From Diphasiastrum complanatum (taxonomy: Eukaryota; Streptophyta; Lycopodiopsida; Lycopodiales; Lycopodiaceae), in the NCBI GenBank assembly GCA_029204225.1, contig CM055101.1, positions 2,350,528 through 2,414,527 of the forward strand: DNA of 64,000 nt, read 5' to 3'. Numbering within the stretch: the stretch's first letter is position 1; every line of letters starts with the position of its first letter. Shown piece by piece: positions 1 to 10,271 of the stretch. Position numbers and translations under genes: made by a program. The notes beneath the pieces are model-generated. The model did not search any database, was not told where the DNA came from, and worked only from the letters and a program-made list of their open reading frames with translations.

Positions 1-182
1 TTTGCAGCAGACCACTGATGTTGTTTAAAAGCTCCAAAGGAATAAAGCAAGAATGATAGAGGCTCTCACCGATAAAATGCCAGTCGTGTCGCCACAAAAG
101 ATATCAGCTTCTTGATAACTCCAAAGCACTGATGGAGAGTCGAATCGTGATATGCTCGGATACCACTGAAGAAACGTGATAC
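1..182 (-). other. Presumed internal leader of a copia element running off the left edge
   Basis: This lies internal to the primer-binding site at 183-194 and would be the 5' leader of a minus-strand copia element extending out of the window. A second, degenerate PBS-like string is seen near 153-165 (gctcggatacca). No coding domain is visible in the 182 bases available. Confidence 0.4.
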
Positions 183-194
183 GCTCTGATACCA
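183..194 (-). promoter_or_regulatory. Copia primer-binding site (initiator-Met tRNA type)
   Basis: The minus strand reads TGGTATCAGAGC, the standard Ty1/copia primer-binding site complementary to the 3' end of initiator methionine tRNA. It sits four bases beyond the TG...CA border of the adjacent LTR. Its position on the side opposite the RNase H fragment is unexpected for a single element and suggests that the LTR is shared by two tandem copies. Confidence 0.75.
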
Positions 195-198
195 CTAA

Positions 199-890
199 TG
201 GGAAGAAAAATAATTCACGAAACAGTCGCGATCACGAAACTTTCGCGAAGGCGAATCAATCACGATTCTCCTACAAGACTCGGATGGAGTTCAGATGCGA
301 TTACTGGGCACTGCCAGTTCAATCACTCTTACAGTCCTCCAGAGTGTAGTCAGATACTACTTTTACACAATTAATACAGCATTCAACATGTTTCAACCAA
401 TGTGTGGAATTCAAAATGAACAAAAAAATTCAGACATGAACGTATCAGCATAAGCATTCAACATTTGAGATCATGCACACAAGAAAGTAATCTATATTGA
501 TTCTCTCTAAATTTTTCAAGGCACTGCATGCGAATCCACATAGTGCGCTGGCGTGAGAGAAAACACGGTTCTCCCACAAATAGCAGTCTCGCTTTACTAG
601 TGGACGGTGAATCTTCTGATCCTAGACAGTGTTGTCTTCTCGCATGTAGGCAGAGCTTCTGTCTGTGTTCGTCTTGATTGCTTACTAGCATCAAACTTCT
701 TCTTCTGTTCTCTCTTCTTAGTTACACTCTATGTGTATTCTGTTTTGATATATGTCAAGTATTATTCGGTAAGTATTATCTCTCTATGCAAATCTAAGAT
801 TAGAGTGATAACCATCTACAACTAACCAGAGAATTACAAGAGTGGCAGTTTAGCCACGACCTAGGGAGTGTCTGCTGATGTCATGTCATC
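199..890 (-). repeat. Copia LTR, family 1, copy 1
   Basis: A direct repeat of 11278 to about 11985 in the same orientation. On the minus strand its 3' border ends TTCCCA before the PBS; the 5' border near 890 is only approximate. The two copies align through most of their length with scattered substitutions and small indels. It lies directly downstream of a copia RNase H fragment and directly upstream of a PBS. Confidence 0.65.
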
Positions 891-1519
891 AAGTCAGATC
901 TCTGTACTTCTGGGTACTTGCGTGATCTCTGGTGATACTCCTTGGAGCGTGAGACAGAACGGGTTTCGTTTCTGCCGTTGATTTCGTTTACCTCGTCCGC
1001 CTTTCTCTCGTATAGGACCACAAGGGAATCTCGTTCAAGGATCGTTCGTGTTCGCGAACTGTTCGTGTTCGCGAACCATTGGTCTTCGTCTTCGTTGACT
1101 TTTGTGTTCGCGAAACTCTTCGTGTTTTGTGTCTCCAGATGTTCGAGTTCGCGAACATGTTCGTCAGGCGAGGGGCCGTAAGCTAGCAAGGCTTTGTATT
1201 CAGAAACACTTTGTTTTTTCAGCTTCCTCTCAAAGCATGGTAGCTTTATGATCCCAAGACTGTTCCTTTGCCTCTTAAAGAGTCCTTTGTCCAAAGCCTT
1301 TGTGAAGATGTCAGCAACCATATCTTTCGTTCCGACGAAGGTGGTCTGCATCATCTTCTTCTCAATCAGATCCCTGATCAAGTGATACTTGATCGCAATG
1401 TGCTTCGTTCTGGAATGGAACACGGTATCTTTTGTCAGGTGTATTGCAGAGGTGTTGTCCATCTGCAAGACCAGTGGCTCGTTCCTTGATTCGCCCAATT
1501 CATTCAGGAACTGCCCAAT
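881..1519 (-). pseudogene. Ty1/copia RNase H C-terminal fragment, family 1 copy 1
   Basis: This is the 3' end of a copia polyprotein. The translation contains LVLQMDNTSAIHLTKD, FHSRTKHIAIKYHLIRD and TKDMVADIFTKAL, the usual C-terminal copia RNase H blocks. Reverse transcriptase, integrase and gag are absent: homology stops abruptly near 1519, where the second copy at 11995-12606 continues. After the RNase H domain the frame runs on through a stretch containing four TTCGCGAA palindromes, reading as FANTK/FANTN repeats; this tail is probably untranslated sequence. It abuts the LTR at 199-890. It is a truncated relic, not a working gene. Confidence 0.8.
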
Positions 1520-2786
1520 TCTTGCTTTTGAATGCGTCTGCCTAAAAACGTCTAACAATTGCCAAACGTTTTACCATCTCTTCGAGTTGCTCATTCGGTA
1601 GTCTATTTTTTTCTTAAAATGACGGATCGCATTTGAGAGAGAGCGGGACAGAGATCTTTTGGTCAATTATGGATTGATACCGAGATAAAATTTTACTTCT
1701 TCAATTTGAAGAATATATTTGAATGCTTGCTAGCAGAATAATAGTCCAACACGTATAGAATGTTATGTGTCTGATTTGTACAGATACACACAAACACGGT
1801 CGTTGCACTTACTGTATGATTTTGGCTAAACGCACTGAATCCATTTATGTTCGTATTGCCAGATCTTCTGCTGGTAGAACCATCACAGCAGGTAGGCACT
1901 AAAAGATTCAACGAATAGCATTAGCAGGCAGTCAGAGAACAAAGCTAAAGGCTCAGCAGGCTGAATGATCAAGAAATCAGGTCCACAATTGATACATGAA
2001 AACGATATCAAGAATGCTATGGGTCATAACAGAAACGATGTTGAGCACAGTTCTAGGTCTTCCACTATGTTTCCAGTAATGCCTGAGTGAGCTCGATTTA
2101 CAAACACAATCTGTAGCTACGGAAGAAAGCTATTCCAAACTGAGTGAGGAATAACTCCGCTAGTTCCAAAAGCACAAGAAGCAAAATCCAACTCAGATCC
2201 CGGCAATCAAGCAAGCACACATACTTAAATCAAATTTTTCGCCAATAGCTGTTGCAAAGCAAGCAGCTGCGCACAACCAACAGGTCAGACTATTTGAGAG
2301 CGGTGGAAGCAAAATTCCTCAGACAAACACTGCTCAAGGAAGCGGAATCCAGCTCAGATCCAAGCAATCGAGCAAGCACACATGCCTAAAAAGATCTGCG
2401 CTGCCTTGCATTAAATTGTTAGAAATATTACGCGTTTTCCAGCTTTCCCCCAGCCCCATGTTTCTCAGTGGCAAACCTGGATCTTTTGCTTCATACGTTG
2501 AGATCCAGTTCCCAGCCATCAAACACAATGAACTCTTGTCTAGCCTATAACAGGTCAGACCAGAAAATCTACTGAGACCCATCACAATTTCCATTTCATA
2601 TTTTGGATTCAAGTGTTAGGAGCTGCTTCCGGAAGAAACAAAAAATAATGAAAAAAAACATAGAATCAGAGACTCGGACACAACCTTGATCAGTCAAAAG
2701 CTGGAAAAAAAATGGAAACGGCGGATAAATTAAGGACATTTTGCTGCTAGGACCGGTGCTAGAGGAAAACCCTGTACCAGACTCAC
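1520..2786. other. Intergenic stretch, no recognised gene
   Basis: No coding domain was recognised. A block of about 45 bp near 2180-2225 (ending caagcaagcacacatactta) recurs near 2336-2390, so there is a local direct duplication about 155 bp apart. Possible further exons of the minus-strand gene starting at 3051 should lie here, but no candidate splice acceptor keeps the frame open. Confidence 0.4.
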
Positions 2787-3051
2787 CTCCAGCCTGGCTG
2801 GTTGAAAGATCTCTTGCAGCTGTGACTTGCATAGAATTCTTTGGTGCTGAGGATGCTGCTGGGGACCCTGGGATCCGTAAGCACACCTTGGCAGAATTGC
2901 TATTTGCCTTTACATCTTCACTTCTTGCAAAAAATTTCTGCAGCTTCTGCTCATCAATTAGATTTCGTCGCTTCTTCTTTGCCTCCTGTCGGGCGTGCAG
3001 CTCCCGCTTCCATTGCTGCTCTAACATCTCTTGCTGTTGAGTCATTGTCAC
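2787..3051 (-). CDS. Hypothetical protein, first exon only
   Basis: A minus-strand open frame starts MTMTQQQEMLEQQWKR and continues through a strongly basic, glutamine- and lysine-rich helix (about residues 1-45, including RQEAKKKRRN), then a serine/alanine-rich low-complexity region to residue 88. It ends at a textbook donor, CTGGAG|GTGAGT, with the intron starting at 2786. The composition is protein-like and unlike the surrounding transposon code. Candidate acceptors with pyrimidine tracts occur near 2690 and 2625, but each gives an early stop when joined, so the downstream structure is unresolved or the gene is broken. I do not recognise the family. The charged helix could be a coiled coil or a nucleic-acid-binding segment. 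Confidence 0.4.
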
Positions 3052-3567
3052 TGTTTACAATCAAGACTGACGCTGCGGTTCCCCTCGCGCTTGCAGCAGC
3101 AATCGGTGAAGTCAGTACTTCCACTGCGTATCTCCACCGCCTCCCACTGACTTCCACGACAGACTCCCACCGACGGCCGCCACGGTTCTCTCCACCGTTT
3201 ATCTCTAACCACCTCCAAGATCGTTTATCTCTAACCGCCTCCAACACACTGAGTGCCATTCTTCTCTGTGGGATTTATCAAAGAGGAAGTCAAATGACAG
3301 AGAAAGACTTTCAAATATCATTCTTCTCTCTACGATTTATCAAAGAGGAAGTCAAAAAGAGAGAGACTTTCCAAATAGAAAGTCAAATGACAACAAATAC
3401 AGAATTCTTTTTCCTTTTTACCAATTCACTTACTATTTAACCTTCATCATCGATTTTAATCCACATGTCCAGCTTGCAGTATGACATGGCTATGCTCTTT
3501 TAACCCAACAGCTCCAACTTTGACATAGGACAAAATTGTAACAGAATATAAAATTGCAAGAGAGAGG

Positions 3568-3568
<1 letters not shown>
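3052..3568. other. 5' flank of the hypothetical gene
   Basis: Pyrimidine-rich sequence upstream of the exon at 2787-3051, with a local duplicated motif (tttatcaaagaggaagtcaa near 3279 and again near 3338). No gene was recognised. It ends at the compound microsatellite that bounds the inverted duplication. Confidence 0.35.

Positions 3569-3641
<73 letters not shown>
3569..3641. repeat. Compound microsatellite (GT)n(GA)n at the inverted-repeat border
   Basis: An uninterrupted GT run followed by a GA run. Read on the minus strand it is TC then AC, the same order as (CT)n(CA)n at 44141-44212. Homology between the two arms of the inverted duplication stops here on both sides. Confidence 0.95.
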
Positions 3642-3646
<5 letters not shown>

Positions 3647-4038
3647 TTTGATGTCATTGAGCACACATTAAAGATTTGGAAATGAAGCTCAATAATTCAG
3701 GACACTCACTTTGAAAACAAGGTATACTATTTCCCAAACGAAGGGCTAAAAATTAATTGTTGGGTAGGGACCGTAGTCTGACAAAGCAAACCAAGAATCA
3801 ACGAAAATTAGTCTTACAATAAAGTTAGTCCGCTGCAACACCAACAAAAAACCTCAAAAGCAAAAATGGAAAGAATTGTATTGTCTTCAAAAGACCAATA
3901 AGAATACACTCATGAGTGATCAACGACCGTCATTGTGAAGTTAAAAGCGTGACAACCGAGACTGCCAAAAAAAACTCCCAAATCAAGCCTTCTGCCTGTC
4001 CAAATAAGCTGGTTGCAGTCTCTTTTTTCAACATATCA

Positions 4039-7000
4039 TCACCAATAATCTCCACAGGAACAGAAGCCATCCTTAAAATGGTGGTATCTGTTTGCATCCA
4101 TCACACTGATGTCACGCCCAACAATTTTTGAGATGATCTTTGTGGCATTGTGACAGTCACCGCAGACCTGAAGATTCTTTTTGATTCGAATAGGTGTCCC
4201 AAAAGGCGTGTTGATGAGCCCAAAAGCAATGGCCTGCTTCTCACTATGTCCACACAAAGCATTCTCCTCCTCCTCGTCCTCCACATCATCCAGCAGAAAG
4301 CTTAAATTAGGTTTATACCCTGCCTTCTTCATCAACCCCACCAATCTATCCAGTTCAGCCTGAATCTCCTTGCTTTGTGGATGAGTTGCATCACCTACAA
4401 CAAAGGCATGCAGTTGGTTATCAACTTCAATCCAGCTGCACCCAGGCACTTTTTTCACACCTGCCTCCTTCATTTCATTTCTGATCTTTGCTAACTCATC
4501 CTTCCTACCAGCAGCTGCATAGATGTTTGATAGCAGCACATAAGGTGAGGCATTTTTTGGTTCCAACTTCACGATACGATCAAAGGCACGTCTTCCTATC
4601 TCCACATGGCCGTGGTTTCTAGCAGCACCAAGCAAAGTCATCCAAACCACACTATTAGGCTGAATTGGCATTTTGTTCATAAAGAGCTCAGCGTCAACCA
4701 AGCACCCTGCACGCCCTAGAAGATCAACCATACATCCATAGTGTTCCTTGGTTGGTGTGACACCATGATTTTTACACATGGAATCAAAGACATAACGACC
4801 TTGATCTACTAGGCCAGAATGGGCACATGCAGAGAGAACACTAATATATGTGACCTCGTCAGGTTTCGTGCCTTCCCCCTGCATTTGCTCAAACAGAGCA
4901 AGGGCCTCCTGGGCAAGCCCATTCTGTGCATATCCAGCAATCATCGCATTCCATGAAACCACATCTCGTTCACTCATGTTATCGAACAGCTCACGGGCGT
5001 CCTCTGTGCACCCGCAATTTGCATACATGTCAACAAGGGTGCTGCATACAACCACATCCGACTGAAAGCCTCTTTTTATGATCTCGGCGTGGAGCTGTTT
5101 GCCCAGTTCCAGGGCCGCTAGGCTGGCACATGCTTTTAGAAGAAGAATAAACGTGACATTATTTGGATGCACGCCTTCCTGTTTCATTTGCTCATACAGA
5201 GCAAGGGCCTCCTTGCCAAGCCCATTCTGTGCATATCCTGCAATCATCGCATTCCATGAAACCACATCTCGTTCGCTCATGTTGTCGAACAGCTCACGGG
5301 CGTCCTCTGTGCACCCGCATTTTGCATACATATCAACAAGAGTGCTGCAAATAACCACATCCGACTGAAAGCCTCTTTTTATCATCTCGGAGTGGAGCTG
5401 TTTGCCCTGTTCCAGGGCCGCTAGGCTGGCACATGCTTTTAGGAGAAGTACGAACGTGACATTGTCTGGCTGCATGCCTTCCTGTTTCATTTGCTCATAC
5501 AGAGCAAGGGCCTCCTTGCCAAGACCATTATGTGCATATCCCGCAATCATAGCATTCCATGAAACCACATCTCGTTCAGTCATGTTGTCGAACAGCTCAC
5601 GGGCGTCCTCTGTGCACCCGCATTTTGCATACATGTTAACAAGGGTGCTTCCCACAACCACATCCGACTGAAAGCCTCTTTTTATGATCTCGGAGTGGAG
5701 CTGTCTGCCCTGTTCCAGGCCTGCTAGGCTGGCGCATGCTTTTAGGACAACAACGAACAGAACCTTGTCTGGTGCTAAGCCTGTCTCTTGCATTTTCTGA
5801 AATAAATTAATAGCCTCCTCAACTTCTCCACTATCAGCATATGCTGAGATGATGGCAGTCCACGAATACACATTGTGTTGAGGCATGTTGCTGAATACTT
5901 TGTGTGCATGCAGCAGACTACCGCATTTGGAGTACATGTGAACAAGGGTGTTTGCTAAGAAAATATTTGAATCAAGTACACTTTGGACTATAAGGGCATG
6001 CACTTGCTTGCCCTCCGCCAGGGCCTTCCTTCTGGAACACCCCTTCAAAAGGCAAACATAGGAGTGAATTGGAGGTTTAGTAGTTTGCTGGACCATAAGC
6101 TTCAACATATGTAGGGCCTCTTTCAAGCGTCCCTCCTCACAGAGTTTGCTCAGCTTATCACCATTGCAAAAGGAGTCGGGCACCCTGCATGATTCATATG
6201 ATGATGATAAAGAAATATGAACAAGTGTCAATTTTGAAAGAGCAAGAAAAAGGAGGGCATGAGGTAATCTACACCCGCACACTTGAGATTAAAACCATAC
6301 CGCGATCTCAATCCATCACCAGATTGTGTATGACCCAATGTCATAGAAGCCATCTTTTCTTTTACCCAGGGGGGATTCAGCCAACCATCAACCCATAGGC
6401 CCTCAAGCGTCCTCTTATGTTTAAAGTCGGGGTGCTTTGGACTTTTCTGCATAACATTATACAGATCACAGTCAACTTAAGGAAAACGATTACACTAACC
6501 AGTTGGCTTCATACCCATAATATCATAGCAACAATAAAATTCAAGTGAGAGGTGATTAGCCAAAGCAAGTGCAGCCTGAAATGAGGCGCACCTTAGTCAA
6601 TCTATTGTCCCACCACTGCGATGGATCTGAGAAAAATTCCTGCCAGAGCTGCTCCATTCGAACTAGTCTGCCTGCATGTCCCAAGGGTAAACCAGAATGA
6701 ATCAGAAACATGATTAAGGATTGTCGATGTGGATTTAAGCATCTCTGCAAATTCATCTCCCCCTCAGCCAGCCACGGAGTACTGGCGAGTTAAAAAGAGT
6801 ATGACAGAAATAATAAGCATACCCGAGCCCCCAGGTGTTAAAAAAGCGGATGGCTTCCGTTGTTGAAATTGTAGCATGTCAGGTAGCCTGGCACGAACCC
6901 AATGAGGATTGAACCGATTGTTGGTGATCCACGGTGCCTGCTTTCTGGTGACGTCCATCCGAGGACGACCTCTAGAAGGAGGAAGAAGAGCAGCAGTAGT

Positions 7001-7222
7001 GCAAGTGAGCGAAGCAGAAGAAGATGAGTTTGTGGGTCTGATGATGACGATGAGGCGAAAAAGGAGTAGAGATCGAGGAGGAGGAGAAGAACGATCAGCA
7101 GAGAGGAATAAGAAGAGACTGCCATGACGACGATCGTCGTTGGGGTTGAAACAAAGGCCTACTTCTCCTCCTCCTCCTCCGCCTCGTCCTGTGAACGTTG
7201 TTCTTGTTGTCGTCCTTGCCAT
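4039..7222 (-). CDS. PPR-DYW RNA-editing factor with N-terminal PDF-like motif (long copy)
   Basis: Predicted organellar C-to-U RNA-editing factor. Model: complement of exons 6823-7222, 6592-6671, 6301-6446 and 4039-6184. All introns are GT-AG and in phase, giving 923 residues. The N-terminal ~130 residues are Arg/Ser/Thr-rich and resemble a targeting sequence. Residues ~134-190 carry LWQEFFSDP, QWWDNRLTK and PDFKHK, split by a phase-0 intron, like the PDF motif of plant OSB proteins. Next come a leading PPR unit and four S-P-L triplets; three share near-identical units such as MYAKCGCTEDARELFD. E domains and PGCSWIE follow, then a DYW domain with HSEK, CGDCH and terminal CGDYW, so the zinc and catalytic residues look intact. 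An ATG at 6282 lies inside intron 3 and is not the likely start. A TATA-like ATATTATATTT lies about 50 bp upstream of the chosen ATG. The exact start in exon 1 is uncertain. Confidence 0.9.
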
Positions 7223-7480
7223 GGCGTGCTGTTTGTTGCTGTTGCTGCTCTCCTTAAGCTTGCTCGCACATCAAATATAATATTTGGAGATGGCAGCAGT
7301 GCTGCTCCGAGCTCTCCTCCCTCCCTTTCATCAACGATCTCGCATCCCATCCCGTTAATCCTTTCACATCATCTCTCATCTCATCCCATCCCTTCCTTTA
7401 ATGCTGTTAGTCCTATCCTCCTTATCATTTATCTTGGTCCATTAATTAACTTGGTGTCACCCATTTTTATACCTTTATTA

Positions 7481-7798
7481 TTTTCTTTTCTTTCATGCAA
7501 GGCAATGCAATACTATGTGTTGAAGAAGGCACGTTTTTTTGGCTATTTTTCGACTTCATCAGCTTTTCAAGATTGTCCTACTGTTTTCCAGATTTTACCG
7601 GTGTTTGCCATCTGTAATTCAATCGTTTCTAGCCATTTTTTCTGTCATTTTCAATGGGTTTTTGGCTGATTTTCACTACACGTTTTTCATTAGTGTTCAT
7701 AGCCATTTACAGTTCTTTTGTCACCTTCCGAGTCATGTGCAAGTACGCCAGCTCCCACGTGCGAGTCATCTTCCACCCTGTCTGTGCGAGTAAGTCCG
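7481..7798. other. Spacer beyond the inverted-repeat arm
   Basis: T-rich sequence with no domain recognised. It lies just outside the left arm, and its counterpart left of 40618 is unrelated, so this marks the inner breakpoint of the inverted duplication. Confidence 0.4.
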
Positions 7799-8012
7799 TT
7801 TCCGTCCACGAGTCATTTTTTTGTGCGAGTCATCTTCCAGTGCGAGTCCTGAGCGAGTCGTCCATTTCCGTCCACGAGTCATCTTCTGTGCGAGTCCTGT
7901 GCGAATCGTCTGTTTCCATCCACAAGTCATTTTTTGCGCGAGTCATCTTTTGCGCGAGTCCTATGCGAGTCATTTGTTTCCGTCCACGCATCATTTTTTG
8001 TACGAGTCCCCA
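7799..8012 (+). repeat. Tandem array of degenerate ~48/65-bp units built on GCGAGTC
   Basis: Four units begin tttccRtccac at 7799, 7865, 7913 and 7977, giving spacings of 66, 48 and 64 bp. Inside each unit a shorter subunit of about 16-18 bp, (t)gcgagtcatctttt, is repeated one to three times. The short 48-bp unit has lost one subunit. Further isolated GCGAGTC copies extend left to about 7740 and right to about 8300. Any open frame here is a by-product of the repeat. Confidence 0.8.
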
Positions 8013-9787
8013 GTAATTTTCTTGCTCTGTGGTCCATTTTAGTTGACTAGGTCCGAAATTACTTGCACAACTATACGAGTCATTCCCTGATTTTCGCAAC
8101 GACTTTTGTCAGCTACAAGAATCCTAGAGGAGGGGAGCAATTTCCAAAAAAAAACTCCCAAATAAGGTAAGAAAACCCAGAACAAACTTGTAGAAATACT
8201 TTCAAGTGCAAAATCTTTGATCTCTCCTAAAATAGAACTATCTAGTACTCGCATAGCCTATTTTTTGGCAAGAGCTGGACTTGTGCGAGTCTCAGGCATG
8301 CATGCGAATTCTATTCAGAGAGGTTCATTTGTGATCACAACAAAGACCCATAATTTCGAGCACTTGAAACATAGTAAAATCCTCTAAGATCAACATCATA
8401 TGGTTCCACTCAGGAAAATCCAAGCTCTTGCAGATACACTTTGCACCTAGAATTGTACATATCCATCTTCCATCGTCGACAATCCTATCATGATGAATAT
8501 GTTTTGATAGCCTTAGGCAACTCTAGTAGGGAATGCCTTAGAAGTGTCCTAGTAGGAAACCATAGATCCATCACGAAAAGTTTGCCAAATCTGTCGATAT
8601 CAACATCCATCACCCATCACCTAAGTGCATAGAATCTCGACATAGAGAGCGCTTGTTTTGTAACAAGTTTGCCTGAGACAACTGCTTTTCTCATAAGGAG
8701 TTCAATGGTATGTTAAGAGCATTCAGATGGCAAGGGGCAAATGGCCTGTCATAATCTCAAGCTAACAAACGTTCAGTTTTATTAGTGAAAGCTTTGTATT
8801 CTGAGTTACTACTGACCGGTGGGGATTATTCCATTGCCTTCAAATCTCGAGACCGCCGATGAAGAGGCCTGTCTAGGTAGTGCCACCCTCAAGTGGTAAT
8901 ATGAGAACAAGAGACTCTAGTGAGGCAAATAACAATGGCGTGTCAACAATGCCAAACATGTCAAACCAGGATCGGATTTCATTGGAATAACTCGAAAATA
9001 TTATGAGACTCTATGTTATCACCAATGGTAAGATACAGAGCAAAAAAATAGCTATTTTTGCATATTTCATCATGGTAAGTCTTCGCATAGATTTTCAGCA
9101 AAAACTTTAACACATGTGCGAATACTCTACTTACATACCTTGACCAAGAAATCGAAAAAGGCCCCCTTAAAATGATCAAAATTGGCATGTGCGAATAGGT
9201 TGGAGGTACTTTTGCCATAAGGACCAGAGGCTCTAGAAATATCATGAAAGTCCAAAGAAGGTGAGAGAAACATAGCAACCTCCTCCAAATTATCTAACGA
9301 TACAAATTCTTGATCTTTCCTCAAATAGTACTCGCACGGTACTCGTTTTGGCAAGCTTGGCCTTTGTGCGAACCTCTTCACTTGTCTACGAATTCTCCAG
9401 AGCTAAAACTAGCAAAGTCATACCCCAATACCTCTCGAAAGATCAAAACTTGGAAACTTAGCATCATCAATCCAAGCGTGAAAATGAGATCTGTCACCGC
9501 CAAAAGTGAAACAATGAGATATCTTTATACTTAGGCCTGTACATATTCACAATTACCATCAACATCTTGGTCACAAATTCCTACCTCGTCTAGTTGGGAG
9601 AAGCCTTAGGTATATTCAATAGGGATTGCCTTAGATATAACCTGATAGGGAGCCATAGATAAGCAAGAGTAGGATATCACGCTCATCATCCACCATCCAT
9701 CACCTAAGTATTGATTTTATGCTAGAGCACCATGAGTGGAAAGTCAGATTAGCCTCCTCCCAAAGTGGGAAGGAGAATTCCATGGAT
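8013..9787. repeat. Two diverged direct copies of a ~450-bp block, upstream of a gypsy gag
   Basis: 8210-8640 and 9270-9720 share ordered blocks. These include a string around tagtactcgca followed by ttttggcaag, then gcctta...tagggattgcctta, then ccatagat, then a common end catcacctaagt. Divergence is high. The second copy lies just upstream of the gypsy gag fragment on the plus strand, so these may be old leader or LTR pieces of that element. No other gene is seen in this stretch. Confidence 0.5.
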
Positions 9788-10271
9788 TGATGCACCAAAT
9801 ATGATGGAGAAACCAACCCCGTACAATTTCTTCAAGACTTCAAAAACACTTGTACGTTCTACGTTCATACTTCTGAAGCTGAAAAGCTCAAACTATTCCC
9901 CATGATCCTACTTGGCAACGCAAATGAATATGTGAATATTGAACAGTCAGACACAACCATGTGGATTGCACTCACGACGGCCTCAGCTCCTCATCAACCT
10001 AGGCCAACCAAGGCCAATAGGCCCAGTTTTTCATCAACCTCGATCCTCTGGTTCTATGAACCATCCTACACCACTTTTACATTCTCAACCAGAATCTTCT
10101 TATCCACGACCGATCGCTCCCCATCCAACACAACAGTCTTTTATGGAGAGCCAACATATTGCTACATCGTCTATCACACAAGTTGATTCCGACTACATAG
10201 ACCCAGCGATGTACTATATAGAAGATACCAATGTGCTTGCTCATCAAGTTGATCCATTTGCACCTTACTAA
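9788..10271 (+). pseudogene. Ty3/gypsy gag fragment (plus strand)
   Basis: The translation reads KYDGETNPVQFLQDF, then SEAEKLKLFPMILLGNANEY, the recognisable core of the retrotransposon gag (capsid) domain. A frame change follows, and the rest is a proline/serine-rich region rich in Pro-Gln. It encodes only part of the capsid; no zinc knuckle, protease or pol follows. It belongs to a gypsy family different from that at 24.4-25.6 kb, with opposite orientation. Confidence 0.6.

Larger units (their letters stand above)
3569..7480 (-). repeat. Left arm of a 3.9-kb inverted duplication
   Basis: The reverse complement of this arm matches 40618-44212. The arm includes the whole PPR-DYW gene, about 250 bp of 5' flank and the 3' flank down to the microsatellite. 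The left arm is about 317 bp longer, mostly because of one extra 303-bp PPR triplet. Both arms end at gggtgtcacccatttttata on the promoter side. The 5' half looks identical between arms, while the 3' half and 3' flank differ at many sites. Confidence 0.93.

Noticed and set aside
4850-5671. Plus-strand open frames with repeated Cys/Arg-rich translations opposite the PPR array
   Set aside because: They are antisense shadows of the PPR repeats and share their period.
6185-6282. ATG at 6282 (and 41812 in the other copy) as start of the PPR protein
   Set aside because: It lies inside a 116-bp intron with good splice sites. Skipping the intron joins upstream exons in frame in both copies, so it is a by-product of intron read-through.
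7124-7669. Plus-strand 181-codon Ser/Pro-rich frame
   Set aside because: It is antisense to PPR exon 1 and its promoter, is mirrored in the other arm, and runs past the inner breakpoint into unrelated sequence.
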